A stretch of 64,000 nucleotides of DNA. Origin: Pseudomonas sp. QS1027. Lineage in GTDB: Bacteria; Pseudomonadota; Gammaproteobacteria; Pseudomonadales; Pseudomonadaceae. Made by a program: the position numbers and the translations under genes. The stretch is taken from NCBI RefSeq assembly GCF_002814235.1, contig NZ_PHSU01000011.1, positions 248,001 through 312,000 of the forward strand. The letters run 5' to 3'. Under the pieces are notes generated by a model that was not told the DNA's origin, made no database searches, and saw only the letters and a program-made list of their open reading frames with translations. Below are positions 10,735-19,096 of the stretch, in pieces (the stretch's first letter is position 1; each line of letters begins with the position of its first letter).

Positions 10735-12045
10735 ATGCCCATTGCGAATGCAACATCAGCGACTACGGTCGCCGACCCGACCCAAGCGCTTTACCACAAG
10801 ATCACCTGGAAACTGATCCCGTTCCTGTGCTTCTGCTACCTGGCCGCGTACCTCGACCGGATCAATATCGGCTTCGCCAAACTGCAGATGCTCGACCAGC
10901 TGCACTTCAGCGAAACCGCCTTCGGCCTCGGTGCCGGGCTGTTCTTCGTCGGTTATATCCTCTTCGAAGTGCCGAGCAACCTGGTACTGGAAAAGGTCGG
11001 CGCAAAAATCTGGATCGCGCGGATCATGATCACCTGGGGCCTGCTCTCGGCCTGCACCATGCTGGTCACCTCCACCACCCAGTTCTACATCCTGCGTTTC
11101 CTGCTCGGCGCCGCCGAGGCCGGCTTTCTGCCGGGCGTGCTGTTCTACCTGACCACCTGGTTCCCGACCCATCGACGCGGGCGCATCATTGCCCTGTTCA
11201 TGATCGGCCTGCCGCTCTCCAGCGTTATCGGCGGACCGCTGTCGGGCTGGGTCATGGGCCACTTCGACCAGGTCAACGGACTGCGCGGCTGGCAATGGCT
11301 GTTCCTGATCGAAGCCGTGCCCAGCGTGTTGCTCGGCATCCTGACCTTCTGGGCATTGCCGAACCACTTCCGCCAGGCCAAATGGCTCAATGAGGAAGAA
11401 AAGGCCGTACTCGAAAGCGAACTGAAAAACGACGAGGCCAGCAGCCCCGACAGCAAGCAGCACTTTCGCGACGGCTTCTTCAACCTCAAGGTCTGGATGC
11501 TCGGCGGTATCGACTTCTCGATCCTGCTCAGCGCCTACGCCATGGGCTTCTGGATGCCGACCTTCATCCGCAACGCGGGGATCACCGACACCTTCCATAT
11601 CGGCGTGCTCACCGCCTTGCCGAGTGTCGCCGCCCTGCTCGGCATGCTGCTGATCGGCGCCAGTTCCGACAAGCATCGCGAACGTCGCTGGCACATCATC
11701 GTGCCGTTTTTCATCGGCGCGGCTGCCATGGCCACCAGCACCTTCTTCACCCATAACGTGGTGGCGACGGTGGCCCTGTTCGCCATTGCCTCGGCGGCGA
11801 TCATCGGCGCGGTGCCGGTGTTCTTCAGCCTGCCGGCGACCTTCCTCAAGGGCACCGCGGCGGCCACCGGTTTTGCCCTGGCCTGCTCGCTGGCGAACAT
11901 CGCCGGACTGGTCAGCAACTCGCTGATGGGCGTGGCCATCGACCTCACCGGCAGCAGCGCCGGGGCCCTCTGGTTCTTCGCCGGTTGCCTGATCCTGAGC
12001 AGCTTCCTGGTGATCGCCCTGCCGGCAAAACTGGTCAATCGTTAA
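10735..12045 (+). CDS. nicT: MFS transporter NicT
   Basis: Inner-membrane permease of 436 residues from the anion:cation symporter branch of the major facilitator superfamily. About twelve hydrophobic helices are visible, with the family signature near the first loop (CYLAAYLDRINIGFAKLQM) and a mid-protein hydrophilic loop around 200-235. Its place after nicF points to uptake of nicotinate or hydroxynicotinate. The start has the ribosome site AGGAGA. A 172-base gap with a hairpin-forming stretch separates it from nicF. Confidence 0.88.
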   Translation: MPIANATSATTVADPTQALYHKITWKLIPFLCFCYLAAYLDRINIGFAKLQMLDQLHFSETAFGLGAGLFFVGYILFEVPSNLVLEKVGAKIWIARIMITWGLLSACTMLVTSTTQFYILRFLLGAAEAGFLPGVLFYLTTWFPTHRRGRIIALFMIGLPLSSVIGGPLSGWVMGHFDQVNGLRGWQWLFLIEAVPSVLLGILTFWALPNHFRQAKWLNEEEKAVLESELKNDEASSPDSKQHFRDGFFNLKVWMLGGIDFSILLSAYAMGFWMPTFIRNAGITDTFHIGVLTALPSVAALLGMLLIGASSDKHRERRWHIIVPFFIGAAAMATSTFFTHNVVATVALFAIASAAIIGAVPVFFSLPATFLKGTAAATGFALACSLANIAGLVSNSLMGVAIDLTGSSAGALWFFAGCLILSSFLVIALPAKLVNR

Positions 12046-12056
12046 GTAGCCACTTA

Positions 12057-12087
12057 CCTGCCGATGGCCTTTCCAGGCGTCGGCAGG
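12057..12087. other. Hairpin between nicT and the nucleoside hydrolase
   Basis: CCTGCCGA and TCGGCAGG flank a second pair, GCCT and AGGC, giving an outer eight-pair and an inner four-pair stem. There is no U-tract, so it is not a standard terminator. It could limit read-through or protect the upstream message. Confidence 0.55.
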
Positions 12088-12135
12088 CATGCTGGGCTAC
12101 CGCAATACAACAACAACTCATTGGGGCACATCACC

Positions 12136-13215
12136 ATGCAACGCTTTCTCAAGGGCTGCGCGCTGGCGCTGGCTGTCGGCCTGTCCGCCGGCTCGCTGCA
12201 AGCGGCTGAAAAAGTCATCATCGACACCGATTTCAACGTACTGAACGACGACGGCCAGGCCTTTATCATGCTGGCGCAGTTGCACGCGCAGAAGAAGATC
12301 GACCTGCTGGGCATGACCCTGGTCAGCGGCAACGCCTGGGTCGACCAGGAACAGGTCGACGCGCTCAAGGCCGTGGAACGCATGGGGGTGGAAAAGGAGA
12401 TCGGCGTCTACTCCGGCGCGGCCTATCCGCTGCTGCATGACTTCGCCACTTATCCACAGGAGCAGGCGATGTTCGGTGCCGGCTGGCCGGGGGCGTTCAA
12501 GAACCCGCGGCCGACCTCGGCTGCGCAATTGGTCGCACCGCCCGATGGCCTGGCGACCCACACCAAGCTGCGCAGCGAAACCGCCCCGCAGTTCATTATC
12601 GACAGCGTGCGCAAATACCCCCACGAAGTGACCTTGCTGGCCATCGGTCCGCTGACCAACCTGGCCCTGGCGATCCGCCAGGCGCCGGATATCGTGCCGC
12701 TGATCAAGCGCATCGTGTACATGGGCGGCGCCATCGAGATTCCCGGCAACACCACGCCGGCGGCGGAATTCAACTGGTGGTTCGACCCGGAGGCGGCGAA
12801 GATCGTCCTGCGCTCGCCCATCGAACATGTGATCTTCCCCAACGATGTCTGTGAGAAAGTCACCTTCGATGCCTCGGTCTACAACCGGGTGATTGCCGCC
12901 AAGGGCGCGGTGCCGGAACTGTACAAGAGCGTGTTCGGGCCGCAGTTCGCCAAGGACCCGGGTTATCACAGCTTTACCTGGGACAGCCTGCCGGCCTTGT
13001 TCCTCGCCGAGCCTGAGATCGTCACCGAGTCGCGCGACATGTGGATCGATGTCGATACCCACTTCGGCCCGGACTACGGTCGTGCACTGGGCTACAAGAA
13101 GAGCCCGCCAGTGGGGACGCAGAAAGCCAAAATCGTCTTCGCGGTGGACCAGAAGAAATTCTGGAACGACTACGTCTCGCTGGTGACCTTGCCGACGCCG
13201 GTGAAAAAGCCCTGA
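12136..13215 (+). CDS. Exported nucleoside hydrolase (inosine-uridine type)
   Basis: The 359-residue protein has a signal peptide (MQRFLKGCALALAVGLSAGS, cleavage after LQA), so it should act in the periplasm. The calcium-binding N-terminal motif of nucleoside N-ribohydrolases is present as DTDFNVLNDDGQA, a variant of the usual DTDxGxDDAxA, and further motifs are VTLLAIGPLTNLA and EFNWWFDPEAA. It lies 90 bases after nicT in the same direction. I infer that it may free a pyridine base from its riboside before import, but purine or pyrimidine nucleosides are equally possible. The start at 12136 was chosen because it begins the signal peptide. Confidence 0.82.
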   Translation: MQRFLKGCALALAVGLSAGSLQAAEKVIIDTDFNVLNDDGQAFIMLAQLHAQKKIDLLGMTLVSGNAWVDQEQVDALKAVERMGVEKEIGVYSGAAYPLLHDFATYPQEQAMFGAGWPGAFKNPRPTSAAQLVAPPDGLATHTKLRSETAPQFIIDSVRKYPHEVTLLAIGPLTNLALAIRQAPDIVPLIKRIVYMGGAIEIPGNTTPAAEFNWWFDPEAAKIVLRSPIEHVIFPNDVCEKVTFDASVYNRVIAAKGAVPELYKSVFGPQFAKDPGYHSFTWDSLPALFLAEPEIVTESRDMWIDVDTHFGPDYGRALGYKKSPPVGTQKAKIVFAVDQKKFWNDYVSLVTLPTPVKKP

Positions 13216-13240
13216 GGATAGCGGCGCCAGATAGCCCGCT

Positions 13241-13329
13241 ATCGCCAGCAAGCCGGCTCCTACAATGTCCGCGTCGTACCGAAATCTTGTATACGACGTA
13301 AAACCTGTAGGAGCCGGCTTGCTGGCGAT
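13241..13329. repeat. REPIN downstream of the nucleoside hydrolase
   Basis: ATCGCCAGCAAGCCGGCTCCTAC is followed about 40 bases later by GTAGGAGCCGGCTTGCTGGCGAT. The GTAGGAG ends face inward here, the reverse of most copies in the window. It lies between two convergent genes. Confidence 0.88.
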
Positions 13330-13349
13330 GACCGCGTAGCGGTCGCCCC

Positions 13350-13892
13350 TCAGAACCGCACGTCAGCCGTACTCAACACCTGCACAAACGCTCCATTCAA
13401 CGTCGCGTTGTGATGTTCGACAATCGCCCGGGCCGACAACCCGGGCGTTTCCATGCAGGTATGGGCATCACCCACCAGCACCGCCTCGAACCCCAGATCC
13501 CGCGCCAACCGGCAAGTGGTATCGACGCAATACTGAGTCTTCATCCCGACAATCACCAAACGTCCGATCCCGGCATCATCCAACTGCTCGGCCAACCCGG
13601 TATTGAAGAAACAACTGGGGCGCGTCTTGTCGACCAGACGATCCACCGCGGGATCGACCCGCAACTCCGGCACCAGTTGCCACAGCGCACTCCCCGCCGC
13701 AATCGGCGAGCCTTCAGGCCCGGTATGCCGGACCGCGAAAATCGGCGCATCGGCCTGCCGGGCCGCACCCATCAGTTGATTGATATTCTCCAGCACCCGC
13801 AGCCCTTCCCAGGGCTGGTCGGGACCGTGGAACAGACCGACCTGCATATCGATGATCAACAGGGCCGAACGCTTTGCGCTTTCTGCTTGCAT
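13350..13892 (-). CDS. Isochorismatase-family cysteine hydrolase
   Basis: Small cysteine hydrolase of 180 residues with a complete triad: Asp15 (LLIIDMQVGL), Lys89 (VDKTRPSCFFNT) and Cys122 (KTQYCVDTTC). There is no DxHxxxxxxH zinc motif, so it is not a typical nicotinamidase; the substrate is unknown. The start at 13892 has the ribosome site GGAAGGAGC, while the longer frame to 13952 begins within the terminator stem of the small upstream ORF. It is convergent with the nucleoside hydrolase and not clearly part of the nic operon. Confidence 0.8.
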   Translation of the reverse strand: MQAESAKRSALLIIDMQVGLFHGPDQPWEGLRVLENINQLMGAARQADAPIFAVRHTGPEGSPIAAGSALWQLVPELRVDPAVDRLVDKTRPSCFFNTGLAEQLDDAGIGRLVIVGMKTQYCVDTTCRLARDLGFEAVLVGDAHTCMETPGLSARAIVEHHNATLNGAFVQVLSTADVRF

Positions 13893-13940
13893 GGGTATTG
13901 CTCCTTCCGTGTGATGCCAGCAAAGGCCCAGAAACCAAAA

Positions 13941-13965
13941 GGCCCCGTCCATTGCTGGCGGGGCC
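13941..13965 (-). terminator. Rho-independent terminator after the 27-codon ORF
   Basis: GGCCCCG and CGGGGCC form a seven-pair stem around an 11-base loop, and on the minus strand the stem is followed by CTTTTGGTTTC. It starts 22 bases after the stop of the small ORF at 13988-14071. Confidence 0.75.
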
Positions 13966-13987
13966 TGGGTTCACTGCGTTTACCGAC

Positions 13988-14071
13988 TCACGCACCGACC
14001 TCACGCCCGCCATAGGCGGTCGTGGTGCTCTGGGTGAGGTTCAGCGGATTCCGGTTCATGGGCTCGATCAT
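13988..14071 (-). CDS. Possible very small protein (27 or 23 codons)
   Basis: A short frame reads MIEPMNRNPLNLTQSTTT and ends AYGGREVGA before TGA at 13988. It sits between two terminators: the histidine phosphatase terminator upstream and its own strong hairpin downstream. An AGGATGA stretch could serve as a ribosome site for the second ATG at 14059. I do not recognise the peptide. It could be a small protein, a leader peptide, or part of a non-coding RNA. Confidence 0.4.
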   Translation of the reverse strand: MIEPMNRNPLNLTQSTTTAYGGREVGA

Positions 14072-14109
14072 CCTACGGTCGGTTTGAATCTGGCAACCCC
14101 CCCGCGATC

Positions 14110-14132
14110 AAAAAAGGCAACAGCGCGCTGCC
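14110..14132 (-). terminator. Terminator of the histidine phosphatase gene
   Basis: On the minus strand, GGCAGCGCGCTGTTGCC folds to a short stem directly after the stop codon and is followed by six T residues, fitting an intrinsic terminator. Confidence 0.65.
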
Positions 14133-14678
14133 TCAGAAGCGCAACCGCCAGTGCCCGTTACGGCGCAGGTCGACCACGGATAACGGTTCGATATCGATCG
14201 CATTAAAGGAGGCGGGGCTGGCTCCCAGTGCATGCAGAAGTGCCGCACGGATCACGAAGGGATGGGTCACCACGATAAAATGCCCTTCCTCGCGAAACCC
14301 CTCGAGCCAGGCCCCGACCCGGGCACACAATGCCGCCACCGACTCGCCTGCCGGGGGGACCTGCGTCGGGTCCGAGGTCCAGGCCGCGAGCAATTCGGGT
14401 TCGCTCTCAAGCAAGTCCGTCAACATGACACCCTGCCATTCGCCGACATCCAGGTCACCCAGCTCCGGGACAATCTCGACCTCTCCACCCAAGGCCTCGG
14501 CGGTCTGCCAGGCGCGGGTTTCCGGAGCACTGAGGATGCGCACCGGTTTCTTCAGGCGCGCCGCCAGCTCGGCCGCCTTGAGCAAGCCCTTGGGCTCGAC
14601 CGGTTCGTCCAGCGGAAAACGGCCCAGGCGCTGAGCCTCGGTGCGGGCGTGGCAAACAAAGCTCAAACGAATCGACAT
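14133..14678 (-). CDS. Histidine phosphatase-superfamily protein with altered RHG motif
   Basis: The 181-residue protein has the layout of a phosphoglycerate-mutase-like phosphatase: an N-terminal strand with the phospho-accepting histidine, the acidic region DLDVGEWQG, and the second histidine in VVTHPFVIRAAL. The usual RHGxT motif reads CHART, so the histidine is kept but the preceding arginine is a cysteine and the glycine an alanine. Activity may therefore be changed or lost. The start at 14678 (MSIRLSFVCHART) fits the family N-terminus, though no strong ribosome site is visible. Substrate unknown. Confidence 0.78.
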   Translation of the reverse strand: MSIRLSFVCHARTEAQRLGRFPLDEPVEPKGLLKAAELAARLKKPVRILSAPETRAWQTAEALGGEVEIVPELGDLDVGEWQGVMLTDLLESEPELLAAWTSDPTQVPPAGESVAALCARVGAWLEGFREEGHFIVVTHPFVIRAALLHALGASPASFNAIDIEPLSVVDLRRNGHWRLRF

Positions 14679-14842
14679 AAGGGTGTGTTCCGAAAGGCAG
14701 TCCGTGTCGTGGCTCAACATACCGGGAAGTCACTCAGCCGGTATTGCAAGTATCGCTCAAGCGAACAAAGGCTCAAATACGACGTTCGGCTGCAGAGCGA
14801 GCTAGTATAGTCAGCTCACTTCATCCCACGAGGAACTGATCG

Positions 14843-15217
14843 ATGCCTGCTGCCCCGCTCAAGAAGATGCTCGGTACCCTGCTCCTGCTGGCCGGTCTGG
14901 CCGGTGCGAACGTCGCCTTCGCCCATGCCCACCTGAAAAGCGAAACCCCGGCCAAGGACGCCACCGTCAGCGCGCCGGCCGAATTGCGCCTGGTGTTCAG
15001 TGAAGGGGTCGAAGCGGCATTGACCAAGGTCGAAGTCAGCAGCTCCGGCAAGACCGTCACGCTGAAAAGCATTGCCACAGATCCGTCTGACAAGAAAACC
15101 CTGATCGTCACCCCCGCCGCGGCACTCCCGGCCGGTGAGTACAAGGTCGAATGGCACGCCGTGTCGGTCGATACCCACAAGAGCGAAGGCAACTACAGCT
15201 TCACGGTGGGCAACTGA
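14843..15217 (+). CDS. copC: Copper resistance protein CopC (YobA type)
   Basis: Periplasmic copper-binding protein of 124 residues. A signal peptide ends in NVAFA, exposing an N-terminal histidine (HAHLKSETPA), which is the expected Cu(II) ligand. The C-terminal stretch WHAVSVDTHKSEGNYSFTVG is the CopC signature with further histidine ligands. The ribosome site ACGAGGAAC precedes the ATG. copD starts four bases after its stop, as in other two-gene copCD units that supply or import copper. Confidence 0.92.
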   Translation: MPAAPLKKMLGTLLLLAGLAGANVAFAHAHLKSETPAKDATVSAPAELRLVFSEGVEAALTKVEVSSSGKTVTLKSIATDPSDKKTLIVTPAAALPAGEYKVEWHAVSVDTHKSEGNYSFTVGN

Positions 15218-15221
15218 GTCT

Positions 15222-16073
15222 ATGCAAAACGCCATGGTCCTGTGCCGCTTCCTGCATTTCGCCGTGGTGTTGTCGTTGTTCGGGGCCTGCCTGTTCAGGC
15301 CCTGGTTGATCGGCAGCGCAGCCAGCCCGGCACTGGATCAACAGCTGCTCAGGATCAAGCGCTGGCTGGCGCTGCTGGCCTTGCTCAGCGCTGGCGGCTG
15401 GTTGCTGCTGACCACCGCCAATATGACCGGCGACTGGGCCGATACCCTGAATCCCGCCACTCTCCAACTGGTCCTGGGCAAGACCTTTTTCGGTCAGGTC
15501 TGGAGCTGGCACCTGGGCTTGTGCCTGTTGCTGGTGCTCAGCCTGCAGGCCAACACCCGCCCGGCCATCAACCTGCTGCTCGGTTTCCTGCTGTTGGCGA
15601 CCCTCGCCCCGGTCGGCCACGGCGCCATGCTCGACGGCCTCGACGGACGCTTGCTGATGCTCAACCAGCTCATCCACCTGAGCGGCGTCGGTGCCTGGGT
15701 CGGTGGCCTGATGTTGCTCGCCCTGATGCTGAACAAACCGGCGGAACATGACATCAAGCAGGTCCTGCGACGCTTCGGCAACCTCGGTTACCTGTTGGTC
15801 GCCGTGATTATCATCACCGGCCTGATCAATGTGCGGGTCCTCACGGGAGCCCTCTGGCCGACGCCATTGTTCAACGGCTTCGCCCTGATCCTGCTGATCA
15901 AGGTGCTGATGGTCGTGCTGATGCTGGGGCTGGCCCTGTTCAACCGGGTGATGAGCCCGCGCGGACGTTTCAGTGTCTTGCGCACCAGCGTGACGATCGA
16001 ATGGCTGCTCGGGCTGGGGGCGATTCTCGCCGTCTCGCTGCTGGGCACCTTACCGCCGATGCTGATGGACTGA
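15222..16073 (+). CDS. copD: Copper transport protein CopD
   Basis: Inner-membrane protein of 283 residues with about eight hydrophobic helices, matching the CopD family that acts with CopC in moving copper across the inner membrane. The start at 15222 (MQNAMVLCRFLHF) lies four bases after the copC stop; the longer frame from 15135 overlaps copC. The motif LNQLIHLSGVGAWVGGL in the middle of the protein is characteristic of the family. Confidence 0.9.
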   Translation: MQNAMVLCRFLHFAVVLSLFGACLFRPWLIGSAASPALDQQLLRIKRWLALLALLSAGGWLLLTTANMTGDWADTLNPATLQLVLGKTFFGQVWSWHLGLCLLLVLSLQANTRPAINLLLGFLLLATLAPVGHGAMLDGLDGRLLMLNQLIHLSGVGAWVGGLMLLALMLNKPAEHDIKQVLRRFGNLGYLLVAVIIITGLINVRVLTGALWPTPLFNGFALILLIKVLMVVLMLGLALFNRVMSPRGRFSVLRTSVTIEWLLGLGAILAVSLLGTLPPMLMD

Positions 16074-16227
16074 GCCCACTCGGGGATGGCTGCCGAACGA
16101 CGTCAATCGGCCTGGACTTTCATACTCCCGTTCGTAAAAAAAACCTCGCTCATGTAATCATCTATATGAATCCATCAGGTATATTCCTTCCAAACGAGTG
16201 ACAAAATATTACAAGAAGGGGTTCCCG

Positions 16228-17598
16228 TTGGATCTTTCACATGCCGCGTGGCTTGCCCACGACACCCGCCTGATCGTCTGCTGCCTGCTGGCCATTGCCA
16301 CCATCATCGTGCTGATCAGCCTGACCAAATTGCCCCCCTTCCTGTCCATCCTGATCGGCACCTTTGTCGCCGGGATCGGCGCTTCGCTGCCGCCTGAAGA
16401 AGTGGCCAAGGCGTTCAGCAAGGGCGCCGGCAGCCTGCTCGGTGAAGCCGGGATCATTATTTCCCTGGGCGCGATGCTCGGTGCGCTGATGGCCGAATCC
16501 GGGGCCGCCGATCGTATCGCCTCGACTCTCCTGCGCCATGCGCGGGGCAAGGCCCTGCCCTGGGTCATGGCGCTGGTGGCGATGGTCATCGGCTTGCCGC
16601 TGTTCTTCGAAGTCGGCCTGGTGCTGATGGTGCCGATCATCTTCGTGATCGCCCGCCAGTCCGGCCAGCCGCTGCTTAGGGTGGCGATTCCGGCCCTGGC
16701 CGGCATGACCACCCTGCATGCACTGATGCCGCCTCATCCGGGCCCGTTGATCGCCGTCAGCGCCTTGCACGCCGACCTCGGCATGACCATGTTGCTGGGC
16801 TTCTGCATCGCGGTCCCGGCGGTGATCCTCGCCGGCCCGCTCTACGGTATCTGGCTGTCCAGGCGCATGGATGTGAAGGAACCGGCCGAACTCGGCGCCC
16901 TGTTCACCGCCAAGGTCGAGACCCGACGCAAGCCGAGCTTCGCCATCTCGCTGCTGATCATCCTGCTGCCGGTGCTGCTGATGCTCGGCAGCACCCTGGC
17001 CAAGGTCGCCATGGCGCCGCAAAGCAACCTCGCCATCACCCTGAAGTTCCTCGGCGAACCCTTGATCGCCCTGGGCATCGCGGTGATCGCGGCGGTGATC
17101 TGCCTGGGTTGGTCGATCGGCATGGCCCGTGATCAAGTCGGCAGTGTGCTGCGCAAGAGCCTCGGGCCGATTGCCGTGCTGCTGCTGACCATCGGTGCCG
17201 GCGGCGGTCTGAAACAGACCCTGCTGGAAGCCGGCATCAGCGACACCATCAGCAAGGTCGCCACCGGCGCGAACATGTCCTACATCCTGCTGGCCTGGCT
17301 GATTGCCGTGGCACTGCGCCAGGCCACCGGTTCGGCGACCGTGGCGACCACCACCACGGCGGGCATTCTCGCGCCGCTGATGGCTGGCCTCGCAACCACC
17401 CAAAGCTCGCTGGTGGCCCTGGCCATTGGCGCCGGCTCGGTGTTCTTCTGCCACGTCAACGACGCCGGCTTCTGGATGGTCCGCGAGTACTTCGGCTTGC
17501 AACTCAAGCAGACGATCTGGGTCTGGTCGGTGTTGCAGACCATCGTTTCCGTGGTCGGGCTGATTGGCACGCTGTTGTTGTGGCAGTGGTTCAAGTAA
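16228..17598 (+). CDS. GntP-family permease (gluconate or related sugar acid)
   Basis: Inner-membrane proton symporter of 456 residues, hydrophobic throughout, with about twelve to fourteen helices. Family features include LPLFFEVGLVLMVPIIFV, HALMPPHPGP and ATGSATVATTTTAGI. I prefer a TTG start at 16228 (reading DLSHAAWLAH), with AAGAAGGGG ahead of it, over the ATG at 16198, whose lysine-rich extension is atypical. No gluconate kinase or regulator is adjacent, so the substrate within the gluconate/sugar-acid group is open. Confidence 0.85.
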   Translation: MDLSHAAWLAHDTRLIVCCLLAIATIIVLISLTKLPPFLSILIGTFVAGIGASLPPEEVAKAFSKGAGSLLGEAGIIISLGAMLGALMAESGAADRIASTLLRHARGKALPWVMALVAMVIGLPLFFEVGLVLMVPIIFVIARQSGQPLLRVAIPALAGMTTLHALMPPHPGPLIAVSALHADLGMTMLLGFCIAVPAVILAGPLYGIWLSRRMDVKEPAELGALFTAKVETRRKPSFAISLLIILLPVLLMLGSTLAKVAMAPQSNLAITLKFLGEPLIALGIAVIAAVICLGWSIGMARDQVGSVLRKSLGPIAVLLLTIGAGGGLKQTLLEAGISDTISKVATGANMSYILLAWLIAVALRQATGSATVATTTTAGILAPLMAGLATTQSSLVALAIGAGSVFFCHVNDAGFWMVREYFGLQLKQTIWVWSVLQTIVSVVGLIGTLLLWQWFK

Positions 17599-17628
17599 AC
17601 CGCCGCCACTGATTGAACACGCTCTACC

Positions 17629-17698
17629 GTAGGAGCCGGCTTGCTGGCGATAGCGATGTCACCTTCACCACCGCTATCGCCAGCAAGCCGGCTCCTGC
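17629..17698. repeat. REPIN after the GntP permease
   Basis: GTAGGAGCCGGCTTGCTGGCGAT and its inverted partner enclose only about 24 bases, making this the shortest copy in the window. It lies between convergent genes and may end transcription from either side. Confidence 0.9.
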
Positions 17699-17744
17699 AG
17701 ATTTCGCGGCACGTTCAATTGCGTGGTGACTTCAGGATTTCCGC

Positions 17745-18230
17745 TCAATCCTGCGAGTGGGCAAAGTTCTTCAACACTTCGCCATCCATGCGGTAGCGCA
17801 CCCATTCACTCTGGGGTTGCGCGCCGATGGATTCGTAGAAGCGAATCGCTGATTCGTTCCAGTCCAGCACACTCCATTCCAGGCGTCCGCAGTCATTGGC
17901 ACAGGCGATCTGCGCCAGGTGCCGCAGCAGTTTCTTGCCTGCGCCGGCACCGCGTTGTTGCGGTGACACATAGAGGTCCTCCAGGTACAGGCCGTTACGC
18001 CCGAGCCAGGTGGAGTAGCTGAAGAAAAACACCGCAAAACCGACCGGCTCGCCATCGCGCAGGCAGATCAAACCGTGGGCCGTAGCCCCTTCGCCAAACA
18101 GGCTGCGCTCAATGTCGACGACGCTGGCGATCACTTCATGGCGGGCCCGCTCGTACTCGGCCAGTTCAGTGATAAAGGCCAGGATCTGCGGCGCATCGCT
18201 GGGCCGGGCTTCGCGTATTTCAAGGGACAT
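17745..18230 (-). CDS. GNAT-family N-acetyltransferase
   Basis: Single-domain acetyltransferase of 161 residues. The acetyl-CoA loop appears as SPQQRGAGAGKKLL (Q/R-x-x-G-x-G/A), preceded by LYLEDLYV and followed by LEWSVLDWNESAIRFYESIGA. This arrangement resembles spermidine/diamine or thialysine acetyltransferases (SAT family). The physiological acceptor cannot be told from the sequence. Confidence 0.85.
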   Translation of the reverse strand: MSLEIREARPSDAPQILAFITELAEYERARHEVIASVVDIERSLFGEGATAHGLICLRDGEPVGFAVFFFSYSTWLGRNGLYLEDLYVSPQQRGAGAGKKLLRHLAQIACANDCGRLEWSVLDWNESAIRFYESIGAQPQSEWVRYRMDGEVLKNFAHSQD

Positions 18231-18293
18231 GGGCGCTTCCAGAGTCGGTGAAGTCGCCCATGCTATGCGGATTGTGCGACGGCTTGAATCACT

Positions 18294-18425
18294 TCAATAA
18301 AAATTCACCGTCAACAGGCAGGCCAGCAGCGTCAAACCGAGGATCAGCCCGGCGCCGATACCCAGTCCGAGCAGATGGAAACCCAGGCACTGCCAATGTC
18401 CACTGCCCTCCTCTTCACGCACCAT
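18294..18425 (-). CDS. Small single-span membrane protein (43 residues)
   Basis: An ORF starting with ATG at 18425 reads MVREEEGSGHWQCLGF, continues as one hydrophobic helix (GAGLILGLTLLACLL) and ends TVNFY. It overlaps the end of the DUF4865 gene by 11 bases, which argues for translational coupling, and GGAG-like sequence is present within that gene. I do not recognise a family. Confidence 0.55.
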   Translation of the reverse strand: MVREEEGSGHWQCLGFHLLGLGIGAGLILGLTLLACLLTVNFY

Positions 18426-18990
18426 GGCGCAATTGCTCAAGTCCCGGTTGTGCCAGGTACAGCACCTCATACGCCTTGCCCGCGCGACGACGGTCAGGTT
18501 CGGACGACGACAGGGTGACCCGGATCAACTGCCAGGCCGCAGTATCCAGCGCGAGGAACACAGCCACCGTGTCGTCCTGACGAACGATGGCCTGGTTACG
18601 CTGCACCTCCGTCGCCAGCAACTGCACACGATCCGCCTCTGCATCGAACGGCAAGGCTTCGCGGTACAGCGCCCGGGCCCGCGGCGCGCTGCCCAGTTGC
18701 AGGTCCAGCGGCAGCCAGGCCTCGATATCCGGACGGCCGAATGAGTCGATCACCCGCTGGAAACGCTCGTCCATCAGAAAGCCCGCAGCAGCGCTCGGAT
18801 CGGACCAGAGATACACCGACGAATACAGATTGGCCTGGGCCCCGAAGACCCCGCGCTCCTCGGCGATAAACGCCTTGAAGATCAGCCCCTGGGCATCGTC
18901 CCAGAGCGGACCCAGTTCGGCGGCGCGGCTGCGGATCAAGCCCAGGTCGTAGTTGGCGGGCAAGCGGTGTGAATACTGTTTGGCAAACAT
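18415..18990 (-). CDS. DUF4865 family protein
   Basis: The 191-residue product begins MFAKQYSHRLPANYDLGLIR, which fits the DUF4865 family as I recall it; no biochemical role is known to me. The start at 18990 follows the ribosome site ACAGGAGTG; the longer frame to 19227 would run through the divergent LysR promoter. It is transcribed away from a LysR gene 106 bases off, an arrangement in which the LysR protein usually controls its neighbour. Confidence 0.75.
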   Translation of the reverse strand: MFAKQYSHRLPANYDLGLIRSRAAELGPLWDDAQGLIFKAFIAEERGVFGAQANLYSSVYLWSDPSAAAGFLMDERFQRVIDSFGRPDIEAWLPLDLQLGSAPRARALYREALPFDAEADRVQLLATEVQRNQAIVRQDDTVAVFLALDTAAWQLIRVTLSSSEPDRRRAGKAYEVLYLAQPGLEQLRHGA

Positions 18991-19096
18991 GGCGACACTC
19001 CTGTGGGAAAAGGTTATCGAGAACCTGGAGCCAGCTTGCGCAGGATCTATAATTACAACAAGATATCGATAGATATATGTGTGATAAGAGATAGAT

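Noticed and set aside
13350..13892. Nicotinamidase feeding the nic pathway
   Set aside because: The cysteine triad is present but the metal-binding DxH...H motif of PncA is not, so only the family is assigned.
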